Below, piece after piece: positions 53,846 to 62,380 of a stretch of DNA of 64,000 nt. Both the position numbers and the translations under genes were made by a program. Location: contig NZ_BRVM01000005.1 in NCBI RefSeq assembly GCF_026011715.1, forward strand, positions 124,001 to 188,000, read 5' to 3'. A model generated the notes under the pieces. That model saw nothing but the letters and a program-made list of their open reading frames with translations, was not told the origin of the DNA and made no database searches. The first letter of the stretch is position 1. Every line of letters begins with the position of its first letter. This DNA comes from Cytobacillus sp. NCCP-133. Lineage in GTDB: Bacteria > Bacillota > Bacilli > Bacillales > Cytobacillaceae.

Positions 53846-53880
53846 AGGTAAGGGATTCTACCCTTGCCTCTTTCTGTTTA
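53844..53880 (+). terminator. Riboswitch-controlled terminator
   Basis: GAGG(t)AAGGG-attcta-CCCTT(g)CCTC is followed by TTTCTGTTT. Confidence 0.75.
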
Positions 53881-53925
53881 AAATCTGACAAAGTAACAAG
53901 AAAAGGGGAGAGTACATTGAGTACC

Positions 53926-55116
53926 ATGACTTTAGACAAAGTGAAGACGATTAAAACGTTAAACGCCATTGCAAAAAGCGGCCTTGAAGTATTTAACAAG
54001 GATCATTTTAAAATTGACAATGAAAGCGATAATCCGGATGCGATTGTGCTGCGTAGCTATAATATGCATTCAATGGAATTTGCCGATAATTTAAAGGCAA
54101 TAGCACGTGCCGGTGCAGGTGTCAACAATATCCCAGTCGATAAATGCACGGAGCAAGGCATTGTTGTATTTAATACACCTGGAGCCAACGCAAATGCTGT
54201 GAAGGAAATGGTACTGACATCTCTGATGGCTTCATCCCGGAATCTATTCGCCGGAATTGCCTGGACTAAAACGCTCAAAAATGAGGGCAATCAAATCCCT
54301 AAGCTTGTAGAAGCAGGAAAGAAGCAATTTGTAGGAAAAGAAATTAAAGGGAAAACACTTGGAGTGATTGGCCTTGGTGCGATTGGCGCCATTGTGGCAA
54401 ATGATGCGCTTGAACTGGATATGGATGTGGTAGGGTTTGATCCATTCATCTCCGTCGACACAGCCTGGACCTTATCCCGTAATGTCCAGCGCGCCATGAC
54501 AATTGAGCAGGTGTTTGCAGAATCTGATTATATCACGGTTCATGTTCCGTTAACCGACGACACAAGAGAAATGTTTAACGAGAATTCGTTCAATATGATG
54601 AAAGAAGGGGTTCATATTCTCAACTTCTCACGCGGCGAGCTTGTAAATGAAGCGAATATGGCTGCTGCTCTTGAAAGCGGAAAAGTGGGCAAGTATATCA
54701 CAGACTTCCCGAATGAAAATGTATTAAAAATGAAAAATGCCGTGGCGATTCCACACCTTGGCGCATCCACGACAGAATCAGAAGAAAACTGTGCTGTCAT
54801 GGCAGCAAGGCAGGTAAAGCATTTCCTTGAAACAGGTAATGTCAAAAATTCAGTAAACTTTCCAAATGCTGCACTTCCTTATACAGGCAAAAGACGTGTG
54901 ACAGCTTTTCATAAAAATATTCCGAATATGGTTGGACAGATCACACTGGCGATTTCCAGCTACCAGCTGAACATTGCGGACATGGTGAACCGCAGCCGCG
55001 GAGAATATGCATATACCATGATTGATATAGATAACAAAGTGAATGGCGATATCATTCCAGGCCTGCTAAACCAGATTCATCAAATTGAAGGCATTGTGAC
55101 TGCACGCATCATTTAA
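53926..55116 (+). CDS. D-3-phosphoglycerate dehydrogenase
   Basis: The 396-residue protein has an N-terminal substrate domain (about 1-100, RAGAGVNNIPVDK), an NAD domain with GVIGLGAIG (about 144), Arg in NFSRGEL, Glu and catalytic His in HLGAST (about 280), and a C-terminal ACT domain (about 320-396). It oxidises 3-phosphoglycerate for serine and one-carbon supply, which fits control by a ZTP riboswitch. ATG 53926 or TTG 53917 (better spaced from GGGGAG) may be the start. It differs from the longer SerA of Bacillus subtilis. Confidence 0.88.
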   Translation: MTLDKVKTIKTLNAIAKSGLEVFNKDHFKIDNESDNPDAIVLRSYNMHSMEFADNLKAIARAGAGVNNIPVDKCTEQGIVVFNTPGANANAVKEMVLTSLMASSRNLFAGIAWTKTLKNEGNQIPKLVEAGKKQFVGKEIKGKTLGVIGLGAIGAIVANDALELDMDVVGFDPFISVDTAWTLSRNVQRAMTIEQVFAESDYITVHVPLTDDTREMFNENSFNMMKEGVHILNFSRGELVNEANMAAALESGKVGKYITDFPNENVLKMKNAVAIPHLGASTTESEENCAVMAARQVKHFLETGNVKNSVNFPNAALPYTGKRRVTAFHKNIPNMVGQITLAISSYQLNIADMVNRSRGEYAYTMIDIDNKVNGDIIPGLLNQIHQIEGIVTARII

Positions 55117-55120
55117 TTAA

Positions 55121-55150
55121 GGAGCCTCCATATCAAATGGAGGCTTTTAG
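55121..55150 (+). terminator. Terminator of the dehydrogenase gene
   Basis: GCCTCCAT-atcaa-ATGGAGGCTTTT. Confidence 0.85.
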
Positions 55151-55271
55151 TTTGCGGCAGCTTCCGGGTTGACGATATTTTAATTTTGGAAGTATTATAT
55201 TGATTTGCAGCTAAATTAGAGAATTTGCATATACAGCTATTGCAAATAAAACGAAAAAAATGCAAATAAAA

Positions 55272-55300
55272 GAAAAGCAGCCTGTTATGGCTGCTTTTTG
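55272..55300 (-). terminator. Terminator of GntR gene
   Basis: AAAAGCAGCC-tgttat-GGCTGCTTTT, minus-strand T-rich end. Confidence 0.75.
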
Positions 55301-55305
55301 TCATT

Positions 55306-55968
55306 TTATAATTTTTCTTCTGAATAATACTCATCAATCGCACGAAGCCAGTTTGTTCGCGCTATCTGGCCGGCTTTTTCCTTATTCCGCTGTTCAAACG
55401 CTTTTAACATCTCTTCGTGTTCATTAATGGAGCGTTCTTTTAGAATAATCGTTTTATTATAATATAGCCGCATGACATGTGCTTGCAGCATTGAAACCGT
55501 ATTCGAGATATATGAATTTTGTGCAAGATCAATAATGATATTATGGAATTTTTCATCCTGCTTCAATGCTGTAAAAGTATCGCCGGCTTTTAAAGCCTTT
55601 GCGAATTTTTTGTTAACTTCACGAAGAAGGTCAATAGATTGCTGGTTGATATCCGGTGCAGCCAGTTCAGCGGCAAGCGCTTGCAAAACACCTAAAGGAG
55701 GGAGAATTTTGCTAATATCTTCAGGTTTGACCTCAGTAACTTGCGTCCCGACACCTGGAAACATTTCGACAAATCCATGGACATTAAGCAGCTGAAGTGC
55801 TTCCCTGATAGGGGTACGGCTAACGCCTAATGCTTTGGCAAGATCGGCATCAGTCAATTTTTCCTGAGGCTGCAAGGTGCCGTCAATAATCCATTCCTGG
55901 ATTTGTGAAAATGCACGCTCTTTTGCTGAAATGCGGGTAGGTGATGAGAAATTGGAAGGAATCGGCAT
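55306..55968 (-). CDS. GntR-family regulator, FCD type
   Basis: The protein of about 220 residues has an N-terminal winged helix (about 15-75: LTDADLAKALGVSRTPIREALQLL) and an FCD ligand domain (about 85-215, with D-x4-H-type metal residues and a final H in NEHEEML). ATG 55968 follows AGGTGG by eight bases. It is divergent from brnQ; a 13-bp inverted repeat in the gap is the likely operator. The effector is possibly a branched-chain amino or keto acid, by inference. Confidence 0.87.
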   Translation of the reverse strand: MPIPSNFSSPTRISAKERAFSQIQEWIIDGTLQPQEKLTDADLAKALGVSRTPIREALQLLNVHGFVEMFPGVGTQVTEVKPEDISKILPPLGVLQALAAELAAPDINQQSIDLLREVNKKFAKALKAGDTFTALKQDEKFHNIIIDLAQNSYISNTVSMLQAHVMRLYYNKTIILKERSINEHEEMLKAFEQRNKEKAGQIARTNWLRAIDEYYSEEKL

Positions 55969-56105
55969 AGCTGTAACCACCTTTTTCTTTATCTAAATAC
56001 TATTTATCTACCTATTTTAAAATTATTCCAATAGATATTAATTTAGTATAGAGAACTTTCTAGAAAAATTCAATATATCACATAATTCGACAAAAATTTT
56101 GTGCG

Positions 56106-56155
56106 ATATATTGCATAAGTATGCCGGGTGTGTTATCTTGAATTATGCAATATAT
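56106..56155. promoter_or_regulatory. brnQ promoter inside a 13-bp inverted repeat
   Basis: ATATATTGCATAA (56106-56118) and TTATGCAATATAT (56143-56155) are perfect inverted arms. TTGCAT (56111-56116) and TATCTT (56134-56139) form a 17-bp-spaced promoter between them, so a dimer or dimer pair bound here would control initiation. A related ATATATCACATAATTCG sequence lies just upstream at about 56072. Confidence 0.6.
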
Positions 56156-56278
56156 TACACAGTATAGAATAATAAAAAAATTACTGCGAAAAAATTATTC
56201 GGAAGATTTGGATTTAATAGATTGTTAAATTAATGGAATTCCATTGATGAAAATAGGCAGAATTCTAGGAGGATGAAT

Positions 56279-57628
56279 ATGAGCAATAAAATACCTTTTT
56301 CATACATCGTAACGGTCGGGTTTATGCTGTTTGCTTTATTCTTTGGCGCAGGAAACTTAATTTTTCCAGCAATGCTGGGCCAATCAGCAGGAACGAATAT
56401 CTGGCAAGCAAATGCAGGATTTATCCTGACAGGTGTTGGGCTGCCGCTCCTTGGCATCCTTGCCTTGGGGTTTTCAGGTAAGAGTGATTTACAATCATTG
56501 GCAAGCCGTGTAAATCCGCTTTTTGGATTAGCATTTACTGTAGCGCTTTATTTATCAATTGGTCCGCTTTTTGCGATTCCGAGAACAGCAACGGTTTCAT
56601 TCGAAATTGGAATTAAGCCATATCTTTCAGAAGGCAGCAGTGTAATAGGGATCATTATTTTTTCTATCATCTTCTTTGGAATTACAGCTTATTTTTCATT
56701 GAAATCATCCAGTATTGTTGATATCGTAGGAAAATATTTAACACCGCTTTTACTAATTGTCATTGCCATCCTGATTGGTACAGCATTTTTCAATCCAATG
56801 GGTGCTTTTCAGGCTCCAGCTGAAAATTTTCTAAGCGGTGCATTCTTTAAAGGGTTCCAGGAAGGCTACCTAACGATGGATGCTCTTGCTGCTTTTGTAT
56901 TCGGAATTATTGTGGTAAATGCAGTGAAAGAAAAAGGCGCTTCAACGAAGAAAGAAATTATGGTTTCGATTGCAAAAGCGGGCGTCATTGCAGCAGGACT
57001 TTTAGCGATTATTTATACCTCACTTTCTTTTATTGGCGCTTCTAGCGTGAGTGGCCTAGGACTATTGGAGAACGGCGGCAGTGTTTTATCAGGTGCTTCT
57101 AAGCACTATTTCGGATCATTTGGTGCGATCCTGTTAAGTGTGATTGTTTTTGGCGCATGCTTAACAACAAGCATCGGTCTGATTACAGCTTGTTCATCTT
57201 ACTTCAATAAATTGATGCCAAAGATTTCTTACAAAACTTTTGTCATTGTATTAACGACTTTCAGTGCGGTTTTAGCAAACTTTGGGCTAAGCCAATTAAT
57301 TGCTATCTCTGTTCCCGTTTTAGTCGGTATCTACCCACTGGCAATTGCGTTGATGGCACTGACTTTCCTTCATCCAATTTTTAAAGGTAAGAAGGAAGTT
57401 TATCAGGGCAGCATGCTCCTCACATTTGTCGTTAGTTTATTTGATGGTTTAAATGCAGCAGGAATTAGCTTTGCACCAATCAATGCCCTATTTAATGCAA
57501 TCCTTCCATTGTATGGGGTTGGTTTAGGGTGGATTTTCCCAGCTATTGCTGGCGGTCTGATTGGATTTGTAGTTGGATTGATGAAGAATAGCCATTCACA
57601 TTCTGCACGAGCTGAAAAAGCAGCATAA
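56279..57628 (+). CDS. brnQ: Branched-chain amino acid transport system II carrier
   Basis: The 449-residue protein has 12 membrane helices. It begins IVTVGFMLFALFFGAGNLIFPAMLGQ, the LIVCS-family signature. It takes up Leu, Ile and Val with Na+ or H+. I chose ATG 56279, six bases after AGGAGG, instead of ATG 56273. The GntR regulator is divergent and an operator repeat covers its promoter. Confidence 0.93.
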   Translation: MSNKIPFSYIVTVGFMLFALFFGAGNLIFPAMLGQSAGTNIWQANAGFILTGVGLPLLGILALGFSGKSDLQSLASRVNPLFGLAFTVALYLSIGPLFAIPRTATVSFEIGIKPYLSEGSSVIGIIIFSIIFFGITAYFSLKSSSIVDIVGKYLTPLLLIVIAILIGTAFFNPMGAFQAPAENFLSGAFFKGFQEGYLTMDALAAFVFGIIVVNAVKEKGASTKKEIMVSIAKAGVIAAGLLAIIYTSLSFIGASSVSGLGLLENGGSVLSGASKHYFGSFGAILLSVIVFGACLTTSIGLITACSSYFNKLMPKISYKTFVIVLTTFSAVLANFGLSQLIAISVPVLVGIYPLAIALMALTFLHPIFKGKKEVYQGSMLLTFVVSLFDGLNAAGISFAPINALFNAILPLYGVGLGWIFPAIAGGLIGFVVGLMKNSHSHSARAEKAA

Positions 57629-57631
57629 CGA

Positions 57632-57668
57632 TAAGGTCCCAGAGAAAAGAATCTGGGTCTTTTTTTTT
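57632..57668 (+). terminator. Terminator of brnQ
   Basis: GGTCCCAGA-gaaaagaa-TCTGGGTC is followed by eight T. Confidence 0.85.
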
Positions 57669-57737
57669 ATATCAGAATTTATGTCCTTTTGAAATTAGAC
57701 AACTGTCTAGCTCCAGTCGCCTTGCGCTTTTCTTAAT
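57668..57737. repeat. Dispersed intergenic repeat, family A, copy 3 (short)
   Basis: The left end (ATATCAGAATTTATGTCCTT, then GACAACTGTCTAGCTCCAG) is joined directly to the right end (TCGCCTTGCGCTTTTCTTA); the central inverted part of copy 1 is absent. It starts straight after the brnQ terminator. Confidence 0.75.
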
Positions 57738-58037
57738 GGGCCAGTGTATCCTTTAACAGGGAAGCTGCAGATAAAATTAAAAACCTGAAACTACAAGAAA
57801 AGTTGCAGAAATATAGGAGAATTTGCAAATATAAATCTCAAAACCTCCTAATAAAATTTGTGGTGAGGGTGGTACATTAAGAAATCCTTGCAAATTATCC
57901 AGCTAAGTAAGGAATATTTTATTATTTTTTTGATATAAACGAACCTTTTATAGTATTTTAGTAATATTATTCGTATTTTTTGTTGCGCTTCTCTTTGTTA
58001 TTTGTTATATTTGCATAGTAATATTATTTTATTTCAT
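57738..58037. other. Gap without a recognised gene before the purine riboswitch
   Basis: This AT-rich stretch includes GTGAGGGTGGTAC, which resembles part of a T-box, but the rest of the T-box signature is absent. It probably carries the riboswitch promoter near its end. Confidence 0.3.
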
Positions 58038-58110
58038 CACTCGTATATGCTCGGTAATATGGTCTGAGCGTTTCTACCTGGTTCCCAATGAAAGAACCGG
58101 ACTACGGGTT
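58038..58110 (+). ncRNA. Purine riboswitch, guanine type
   Basis: P1 ACTCGTAT pairs loosely with TACGGGTT. P2 is GCTC...GAGC with loop TAATATGG. J2/3 is GTTTCTACC. P3 is GGTTC..GAACC with loop CCAATGAAA. The key position 74 is C in GGACTACGGG, which indicates guanine/hypoxanthine specificity rather than adenine. A terminator follows, giving an OFF switch. Confidence 0.92.
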
Positions 58111-58159
58111 AAAGTATTTGGACAAGTTCTGTAATTTACGAACATTACTTTAACTCCGC

Positions 58160-58207
58160 AGGTCTGGAAGGTGGAAGTCGTCATTCTGCTTTTTCCAGGC
58201 CTTTTTC
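58160..58207 (+). terminator. Riboswitch-controlled terminator
   Basis: CTGGAA and TTCCAG with flanking pairs are followed by GCCTTTTTC, about 50 bp before the start codon. Confidence 0.7.
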
Positions 58208-58258
58208 TATGGTCCAATCCGAGTGTGTCAAATAACAAGAGAAGGGGAGAGATTATTG

Positions 58259-59131
58259 ATGAGAAAGAAATTCGCTTCATTAGCAGCAGCAGCTTTATTG
58301 TCTGTATCGATGCTTGCTGGATGCACGTCTGTACCAAAATTTGAAACAGAGGCAGAAGGTGCTCAAAGGCCGATTCTGATCCAGGGGCCTATGCCAATCG
58401 AAGCTGAAAAATTTGCTGAGCGATTAGATAAAGTAAAAATTGAAAAATCAGGAACGTTCGTGTTTTACAAAGGGAAACTGGACAAGTATCCAGTGATCGT
58501 TGCGAAGACAGGAAAAGGAATGGAAAATACAGCTGCTGCGACAGCGATAGCCATTGAAAAGTATAATCCGGCTGCTATCATTAACCAGGGTACTTCCGGA
58601 GGTCATGATCCGAGCTTAAATGTATTTGATATTGTGTTAGGAGAAAGAACGACTAATATTGGTTCATTAAAGACAGGGCATTTGGAGCAAGGCGAAGGTA
58701 TCGAACCAATGGGGTGGATTCCGATGGATTTAATGGCTTCAGAAGGCAGCGCCGGCGAAGATCCAAATGCTGAAACCATCCGTTACTATGAAGGCGATAA
58801 AGAAATTCTTGCTGCAGCTAAGGCAGTTAAAGATAAATACACAAAAGGCAAGGTTGTCGAAGGGACAATCGGATCAGCCGATGTATGGAATAATGAAGTG
58901 GACCGCATTAATTGGTTCCATGAAAAATATGAAACCTCAGTAGAAGAAATGGAAGGGGCTGCAGCTGCTCAAATCTCTAAAGCATATAACGTTCCATTTT
59001 TAGGAATTCGTGTTTTGTCCAATAACAAAACGAACGGCGGTGCATATAATCCAAATACCGCTGAAGCCAATCAGGATTATGTATATGAAGTCGTAAAGCA
59101 ATATATTACGGATATGAAGAATAAAAAATAA
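58259..59131 (+). CDS. Lipoprotein nucleoside phosphorylase/nucleosidase-like protein
   Basis: The 290-residue protein has a lipoprotein signal (MRKKFASLAAAALLSVSMLAGC) and then a PNP/UDP superfamily domain (about 45-285): VAKTGKGMENTAAATAIAI, INQGTSGG and EMEGAAAAQI, as in MTA/SAH nucleosidases. It is therefore anchored outside the cytoplasm, where it could release purine bases from nucleosides for salvage. The guanine-type riboswitch upstream agrees with a salvage role. ATG 58259 follows GGGGAGAG. Substrate (inosine, guanosine, MTA) undetermined. Confidence 0.88.
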   Translation: MRKKFASLAAAALLSVSMLAGCTSVPKFETEAEGAQRPILIQGPMPIEAEKFAERLDKVKIEKSGTFVFYKGKLDKYPVIVAKTGKGMENTAAATAIAIEKYNPAAIINQGTSGGHDPSLNVFDIVLGERTTNIGSLKTGHLEQGEGIEPMGWIPMDLMASEGSAGEDPNAETIRYYEGDKEILAAAKAVKDKYTKGKVVEGTIGSADVWNNEVDRINWFHEKYETSVEEMEGAAAAQISKAYNVPFLGIRVLSNNKTNGGAYNPNTAEANQDYVYEVVKQYITDMKNKK

Positions 59132-59135
59132 TAAA

Positions 59136-59163
59136 TGAAGCCTCCAATTTTGGAGGCTTTTTA
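59136..59163 (+). terminator. Terminator of the nucleosidase gene
   Basis: AAGCCTCCAA-ttt-TGGAGGCTTTTTA. Confidence 0.85.
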
Positions 59164-59166
59164 TTC

Positions 59167-59265
59167 ATATCAGAATTTATATCCTTTTGAACTTAGATAC
59201 TTGTCTAGCTCCGGCCGCCTCCACATTTCGGTTTGTCTCATTGCGGCGTCTTGCGTTTTCTTACG
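59167..59265. repeat. Dispersed intergenic repeat, family A, copy 4
   Basis: It opens ATATCAGAATTTATATCCTT, then AGATACTTGTCTAGCTCCGG, and ends GCGTCTTGCGTTTTCTTACG. The middle is shortened. It again starts straight after a terminator. Confidence 0.75.
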
Positions 59266-59335
59266 TTAAAAAACTCATGAACAGGGTAATACTACATCAT
59301 AGCAAAATGGAGCTTTTTAAAAGGAGCGGGTATTG

Positions 59336-60064
59336 ATGTGGGATGCGGTTATGTGGGGAGGGGTGTCCGGATCAGCGGTTTTATTAGGTGCATTGACAGC
59401 AATGTTTTTACCCATTCGGAAAAAAATGATTGGATACATAATGGCATTCGGAACGGGTGTATTAATCGGAGCGGCTGCTTATGAACTTCTTGGGGAGTCA
59501 GTCCAAAATGGCGGACTAATGCCAACGAGCATAGGATTTGTTGCAGGAGCAATCACTTTTACACTTTTTGATATGATTATCTCAAAAAAAGGTGCACAGA
59601 ACCGCAAAAGGTCTGGACAGAAAAATGATTCCACAAACGGAATCATTCTGTTCATCGGTACGGTTATGGATGCTATCCCTGAATCGATCATGATTGGTGC
59701 GAGCCTGCTTGAAAAACAGTCAGTTAGCTTCCTGTTGGTTACCGCCATCTTTATTAGCAATTTTCCTGAGGGTCTTTCAAGCACCTCAGGTATGGCAAAA
59801 AGCGGGTATTCAAAGCGGAAGATCCTAATCCTATGGGGAGTGGTATTCGTCATTTCGGGACTTGCTTCTTTGGCAGGATTCTTATTTTTGGATGGTGCTT
59901 CTATTGAGTTGGTCTCAGGGATTGCCGGCTTTGCTGGGGGAGCGATTATTGCAATGGTGGCATCCACGATGATGCCTGAAGCGTTTGAAGACAGCGGGCC
60001 AATGACAGGTTTTATTGCTGCAGCCGGATTGCTGGTTAGCCTGATCCTTGACCAATTTTCCTAA
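59336..60064 (+). CDS. ZIP family metal permease, short form
   Basis: The 242-residue membrane protein has AAAYELL near 43, VMDAIPESIMIG (about 110-121) and SNFPEGLSST (about 140-149), where the first carries the acid D..PES and the second the FPEG of ZIP proteins. A His in the usual HN is replaced in both motifs (MDAIPES, SNFPEG), so the metal site is unusual. ATG 59336 follows AAAGGAG; TTG 59333 is an alternative. The metal is unknown. Confidence 0.8.
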   Translation: MWDAVMWGGVSGSAVLLGALTAMFLPIRKKMIGYIMAFGTGVLIGAAAYELLGESVQNGGLMPTSIGFVAGAITFTLFDMIISKKGAQNRKRSGQKNDSTNGIILFIGTVMDAIPESIMIGASLLEKQSVSFLLVTAIFISNFPEGLSSTSGMAKSGYSKRKILILWGVVFVISGLASLAGFLFLDGASIELVSGIAGFAGGAIIAMVASTMMPEAFEDSGPMTGFIAAAGLLVSLILDQFS

Positions 60065-60132
60065 GAGTAGATTTTTACAGATAAAAACAGGAAGGTTTTT
60101 ATCGCGGAAAACAAAAATAGAGGTGTTATTCC

Positions 60133-60298
60133 ATGAAATTTAATCATGTCGTCCGGGAGCAGCATGAAGATATACACATCGAGGTTGGAAAATACCTGAA
60201 TGCTGCTTGGCGTTTTCTATTTAATCGGAAGTGTTTTATTTTTAACAGATGTCAGCCAGGCTTATCTATTTCGTTTTTCCCCGCTGGCAGTGTTATGA
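60133..60298 (+). pseudogene. Small YrhK-like membrane protein, frameshifted
   Basis: GAGGTG precedes ATG 60133. The frame reads MKFNHVVREQHEDIHIEVGKYLN, and another frame continues LLGVFYLIGSVLFL and TDVSQAYLFRFSPL to TGA 60298, a membrane hairpin resembling YrhK proteins. One base near 60200 must be gained or lost. The long frame to 60465 in the first register has no membrane pattern and is probably spurious. The stretch 60299-60491 has no other gene. Confidence 0.4.
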
Positions 60299-60491
60299 TG
60301 ATTATAAGAGCGGGGTTGAATAATAATTTAAAAAATCTTAATGTAAAAAGGCTTACAAAAACGATAAGGATGTCATTTCAAATTTTAAAAATTGGTTTTG
60401 TGAAACAAGGAAACGGCAATACTAGCGACATAGCGAAGACAGCTGCGGATAAAAAACAGCTGTAAATAAAAGTATTAAAAGGAGAATCGAG

Positions 60492-60695
60492 ATGGCTGAA
60501 GAAACAGTAAATAATTTGAAAAAAGCGGATGTAGGAGATACGATTAGCATCACAAGCGGTGCAGAAAAAGGAAAAAAGGGAAGAGTGGTAGTGGTACGAG
60601 ACAACTCCGTCATTGTTGATTTAGGCATCAATCCAAAGAAGGATGAGCCAATAAAAACGGTGATCAGCCATAAACGATATAAGGTGGTAAAATAA
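60492..60695 (+). CDS. DUF2187 (YkvS-like) KOW-type protein
   Basis: The 67-residue protein contains VGDTISITSGAEKGKKGRVVVV, a KOW-like beta motif, and DLGINPKKDEPIKTVISHKRYKVV. It matches the short Bacillus YkvS family of unknown function. AAAAGGAG precedes ATG 60492. A 39-residue gene follows after 22 bases. Confidence 0.85.
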   Translation: MAEETVNNLKKADVGDTISITSGAEKGKKGRVVVVRDNSVIVDLGINPKKDEPIKTVISHKRYKVVK

Positions 60696-60717
60696 AACGG
60701 CAAGGAGGCAGTTTCGG

Positions 60718-60837
60718 ATGAAAGCTCCAAAACAACCGAAAGGATCATCCTCATCTATTCCGCCCGATGTTCGAAAAAAAATCATTCAGGCGGACAAGAA
60801 TGAATTGTTAAAGCGAAAAACAAAGCGGCCGCAATAA
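60718..60837 (+). CDS. Small basic protein (39 aa)
   Basis: It begins MKAPKQPKGSSSSIPPDVRK and ends in a Lys/Arg-rich helix. AAGGAGG is nine bases before ATG 60718, and a terminator follows, so it is probably co-transcribed with the YkvS-like gene. Family not recognised. Confidence 0.55.
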   Translation: MKAPKQPKGSSSSIPPDVRKKIIQADKNELLKRKTKRPQ

Positions 60838-60845
60838 CAAAATTT

Positions 60846-60882
60846 CCATGATAGGCGAATGGGCTGTCATGGTTTTTTTTGT
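60846..60882 (+). terminator. Terminator
   Basis: CCATGA-t-AGGC-gaat-GGGCT-g-TCATGG is followed by TTTTTTTT. Confidence 0.8.
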
Positions 60883-61256
60883 GTGGAGAAATCTTCTATG
60901 TTAATTGGGCACATTAAAGAAATTGTCTGCTCTCCTGTAAAAAGCATTCACGGGGAAAGAGCAAAGAAAACAAAGGGATGGATTAGGCTTATATAGAGAT
61001 GTCAGCCATGGATTCCCAGATGATACACGGCCAGGGAAGTTTATGAAAATGTCACGATTTTTGGAAATTATTCGATAGAAGGCAAGGTTTAAACATAATG
61101 GAAATCGGGTAATAAATACTGGTTACTATCCCTCTGTGAAAAATAGCTTCGGTGTTTATGGAAGTGCAGTAAAGAGACAGGCGTAATGAAGATGGTGATG
61201 ATATTTATCTTCACGAATGAGAATGATTGTGATAACAAAATAATGGGGGGAAAGAT
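60883..61256. other. Gap without a recognised gene
   Basis: Only short broken frames are present. A GGGGGG ribosome site at its end serves the STAS gene. Confidence 0.4.
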
Positions 61257-62273
61257 GTGGAAAGGAAAAAAGAGTTAGTTGTCGGCGGAGTGAATCTGAA
61301 GTGGGACCTGAATTCCGGAGAGGTCCTGTTTGAAGGCGGAGATGTAGTATTCTTCTGGATTTCAGCCATGAAAACCTTTTTTGATACGATTCGTGAGATA
61401 TCTGGTGAGGAAGCCACAAATCTCGTTCTTGAAACAACTGGTTATCGCCAAGGCATCATAGTAGGACAAGGATTCCAGGAAATGAAACTTATCGATACAT
61501 CAAATGTGGTTGAGTGGATATCAAGTACCTATTCACCTGCAGGATGGGGAAAAGTGGAAATTGTAAAAATAGATAATGACAAAAAAGCTTTTACATTACA
61601 TATTCAGGATGACTGGGAATTTAAAATGAATCAGCTGGGCACCGGACAAACAGATGGGATTTTCGTACCATCCCATTATGCGGGAGTATTCACAGGCTTA
61701 TTTGGCCAGAGTTATTGGTATAAGATTATACGGCTGCAAAATCATGAGAACCCATATAGCGTTATTGAATATTTTCCATCTGAGGTTGATATAAAGCAAA
61801 ATATCCACGAGCAGTCCAGGCGGAAAGAAGCAGAGCAAATAAAAAAGCTGGAGCGATTAGTGGACGATAAAACCCAAATGCTGCAAAAGCTTGTGAAGGA
61901 GCTTTCATCTCCAATCATTCCAGTACTTGAAGGGATTATTGTCGTTCCTCTGATAGGAAAATATGATGAAGGGCGTGCGGAAGATTTAATCTCGCATACA
62001 TTAACGAAACTTCCCTATTATAAAGCGAACCATCTTCTTCTTGACCTTACTGGTCTTAATGATGACATCTCTCAGCATACAGCGGAGTTAATTGATAAAT
62101 TAAGTACTGCAGCAAAACTGCTTGGCACAGATGTAATTTTGGTCGGCATTTCGGCGGAGTTGGCAACTATGATTTCCCAATCCTTGACGAATCTCAAAAA
62201 GTTTGAGTGTCTGCAGAGTCTGCAGCATGGGATTTATTATGCATTGGGAAAAAGCGGCCGGAGGATCGTGTAA
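61257..62273 (+). CDS. STAS-domain protein (RsbR-like)
   Basis: The 338-residue protein has an N-terminal ligand-type domain (about 25-185; it contains ISGEEATNLVLETTGYRQG and YSVIEYFPSEVD). A coiled linker rich in Glu/Lys follows (about 188-218), then a STAS domain (about 222-335) with SSPIIPVLEGIIVVPLIG and LLLDLTGL. This is the RsbR architecture of stressosome subunits that act on the sigma-B pathway. Thr/Ser phosphosites could not be confirmed. The start is GTG 61257 after GGGGGG. Confidence 0.83.
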   Translation: MERKKELVVGGVNLKWDLNSGEVLFEGGDVVFFWISAMKTFFDTIREISGEEATNLVLETTGYRQGIIVGQGFQEMKLIDTSNVVEWISSTYSPAGWGKVEIVKIDNDKKAFTLHIQDDWEFKMNQLGTGQTDGIFVPSHYAGVFTGLFGQSYWYKIIRLQNHENPYSVIEYFPSEVDIKQNIHEQSRRKEAEQIKKLERLVDDKTQMLQKLVKELSSPIIPVLEGIIVVPLIGKYDEGRAEDLISHTLTKLPYYKANHLLLDLTGLNDDISQHTAELIDKLSTAAKLLGTDVILVGISAELATMISQSLTNLKKFECLQSLQHGIYYALGKSGRRIV

Positions 62274-62290
62274 GCTATTATGGTGAATAG

Positions 62291-62336
62291 ACTCGGGATA
62301 TAGTGCAAGGAATATACTCCCTGCTCTTTTTCTTTG
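62291..62336 (+). terminator. Possible terminator
   Basis: GGGATATA and TATACTCCC with one bulge, followed by TGCTCTTTTTC. Imperfect. Confidence 0.35.
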
Positions 62337-62380
62337 TTTATAATGAAGCAGGAACTATACATAATTAGGAAGCGGTGGTA

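Noticed and set aside
53749..53925. Longer N-terminal extension of the dehydrogenase reading frame from 53749
   Set aside because: It runs through the ZTP aptamer and terminator, which are untranslated; the real start follows GGGGAG.
57840..57885. T-box-like GTGAGGGTGGTAC upstream of the purine riboswitch
   Set aside because: Specifier stem, AGTA loop and antiterminator pairing are not recognisable and no aminoacyl gene follows.
60133..60465. 110-codon open frame
   Set aside because: Only its start looks genuine; beyond codon 23 the membrane pattern lies in another frame, so I recorded a frameshifted small gene instead.
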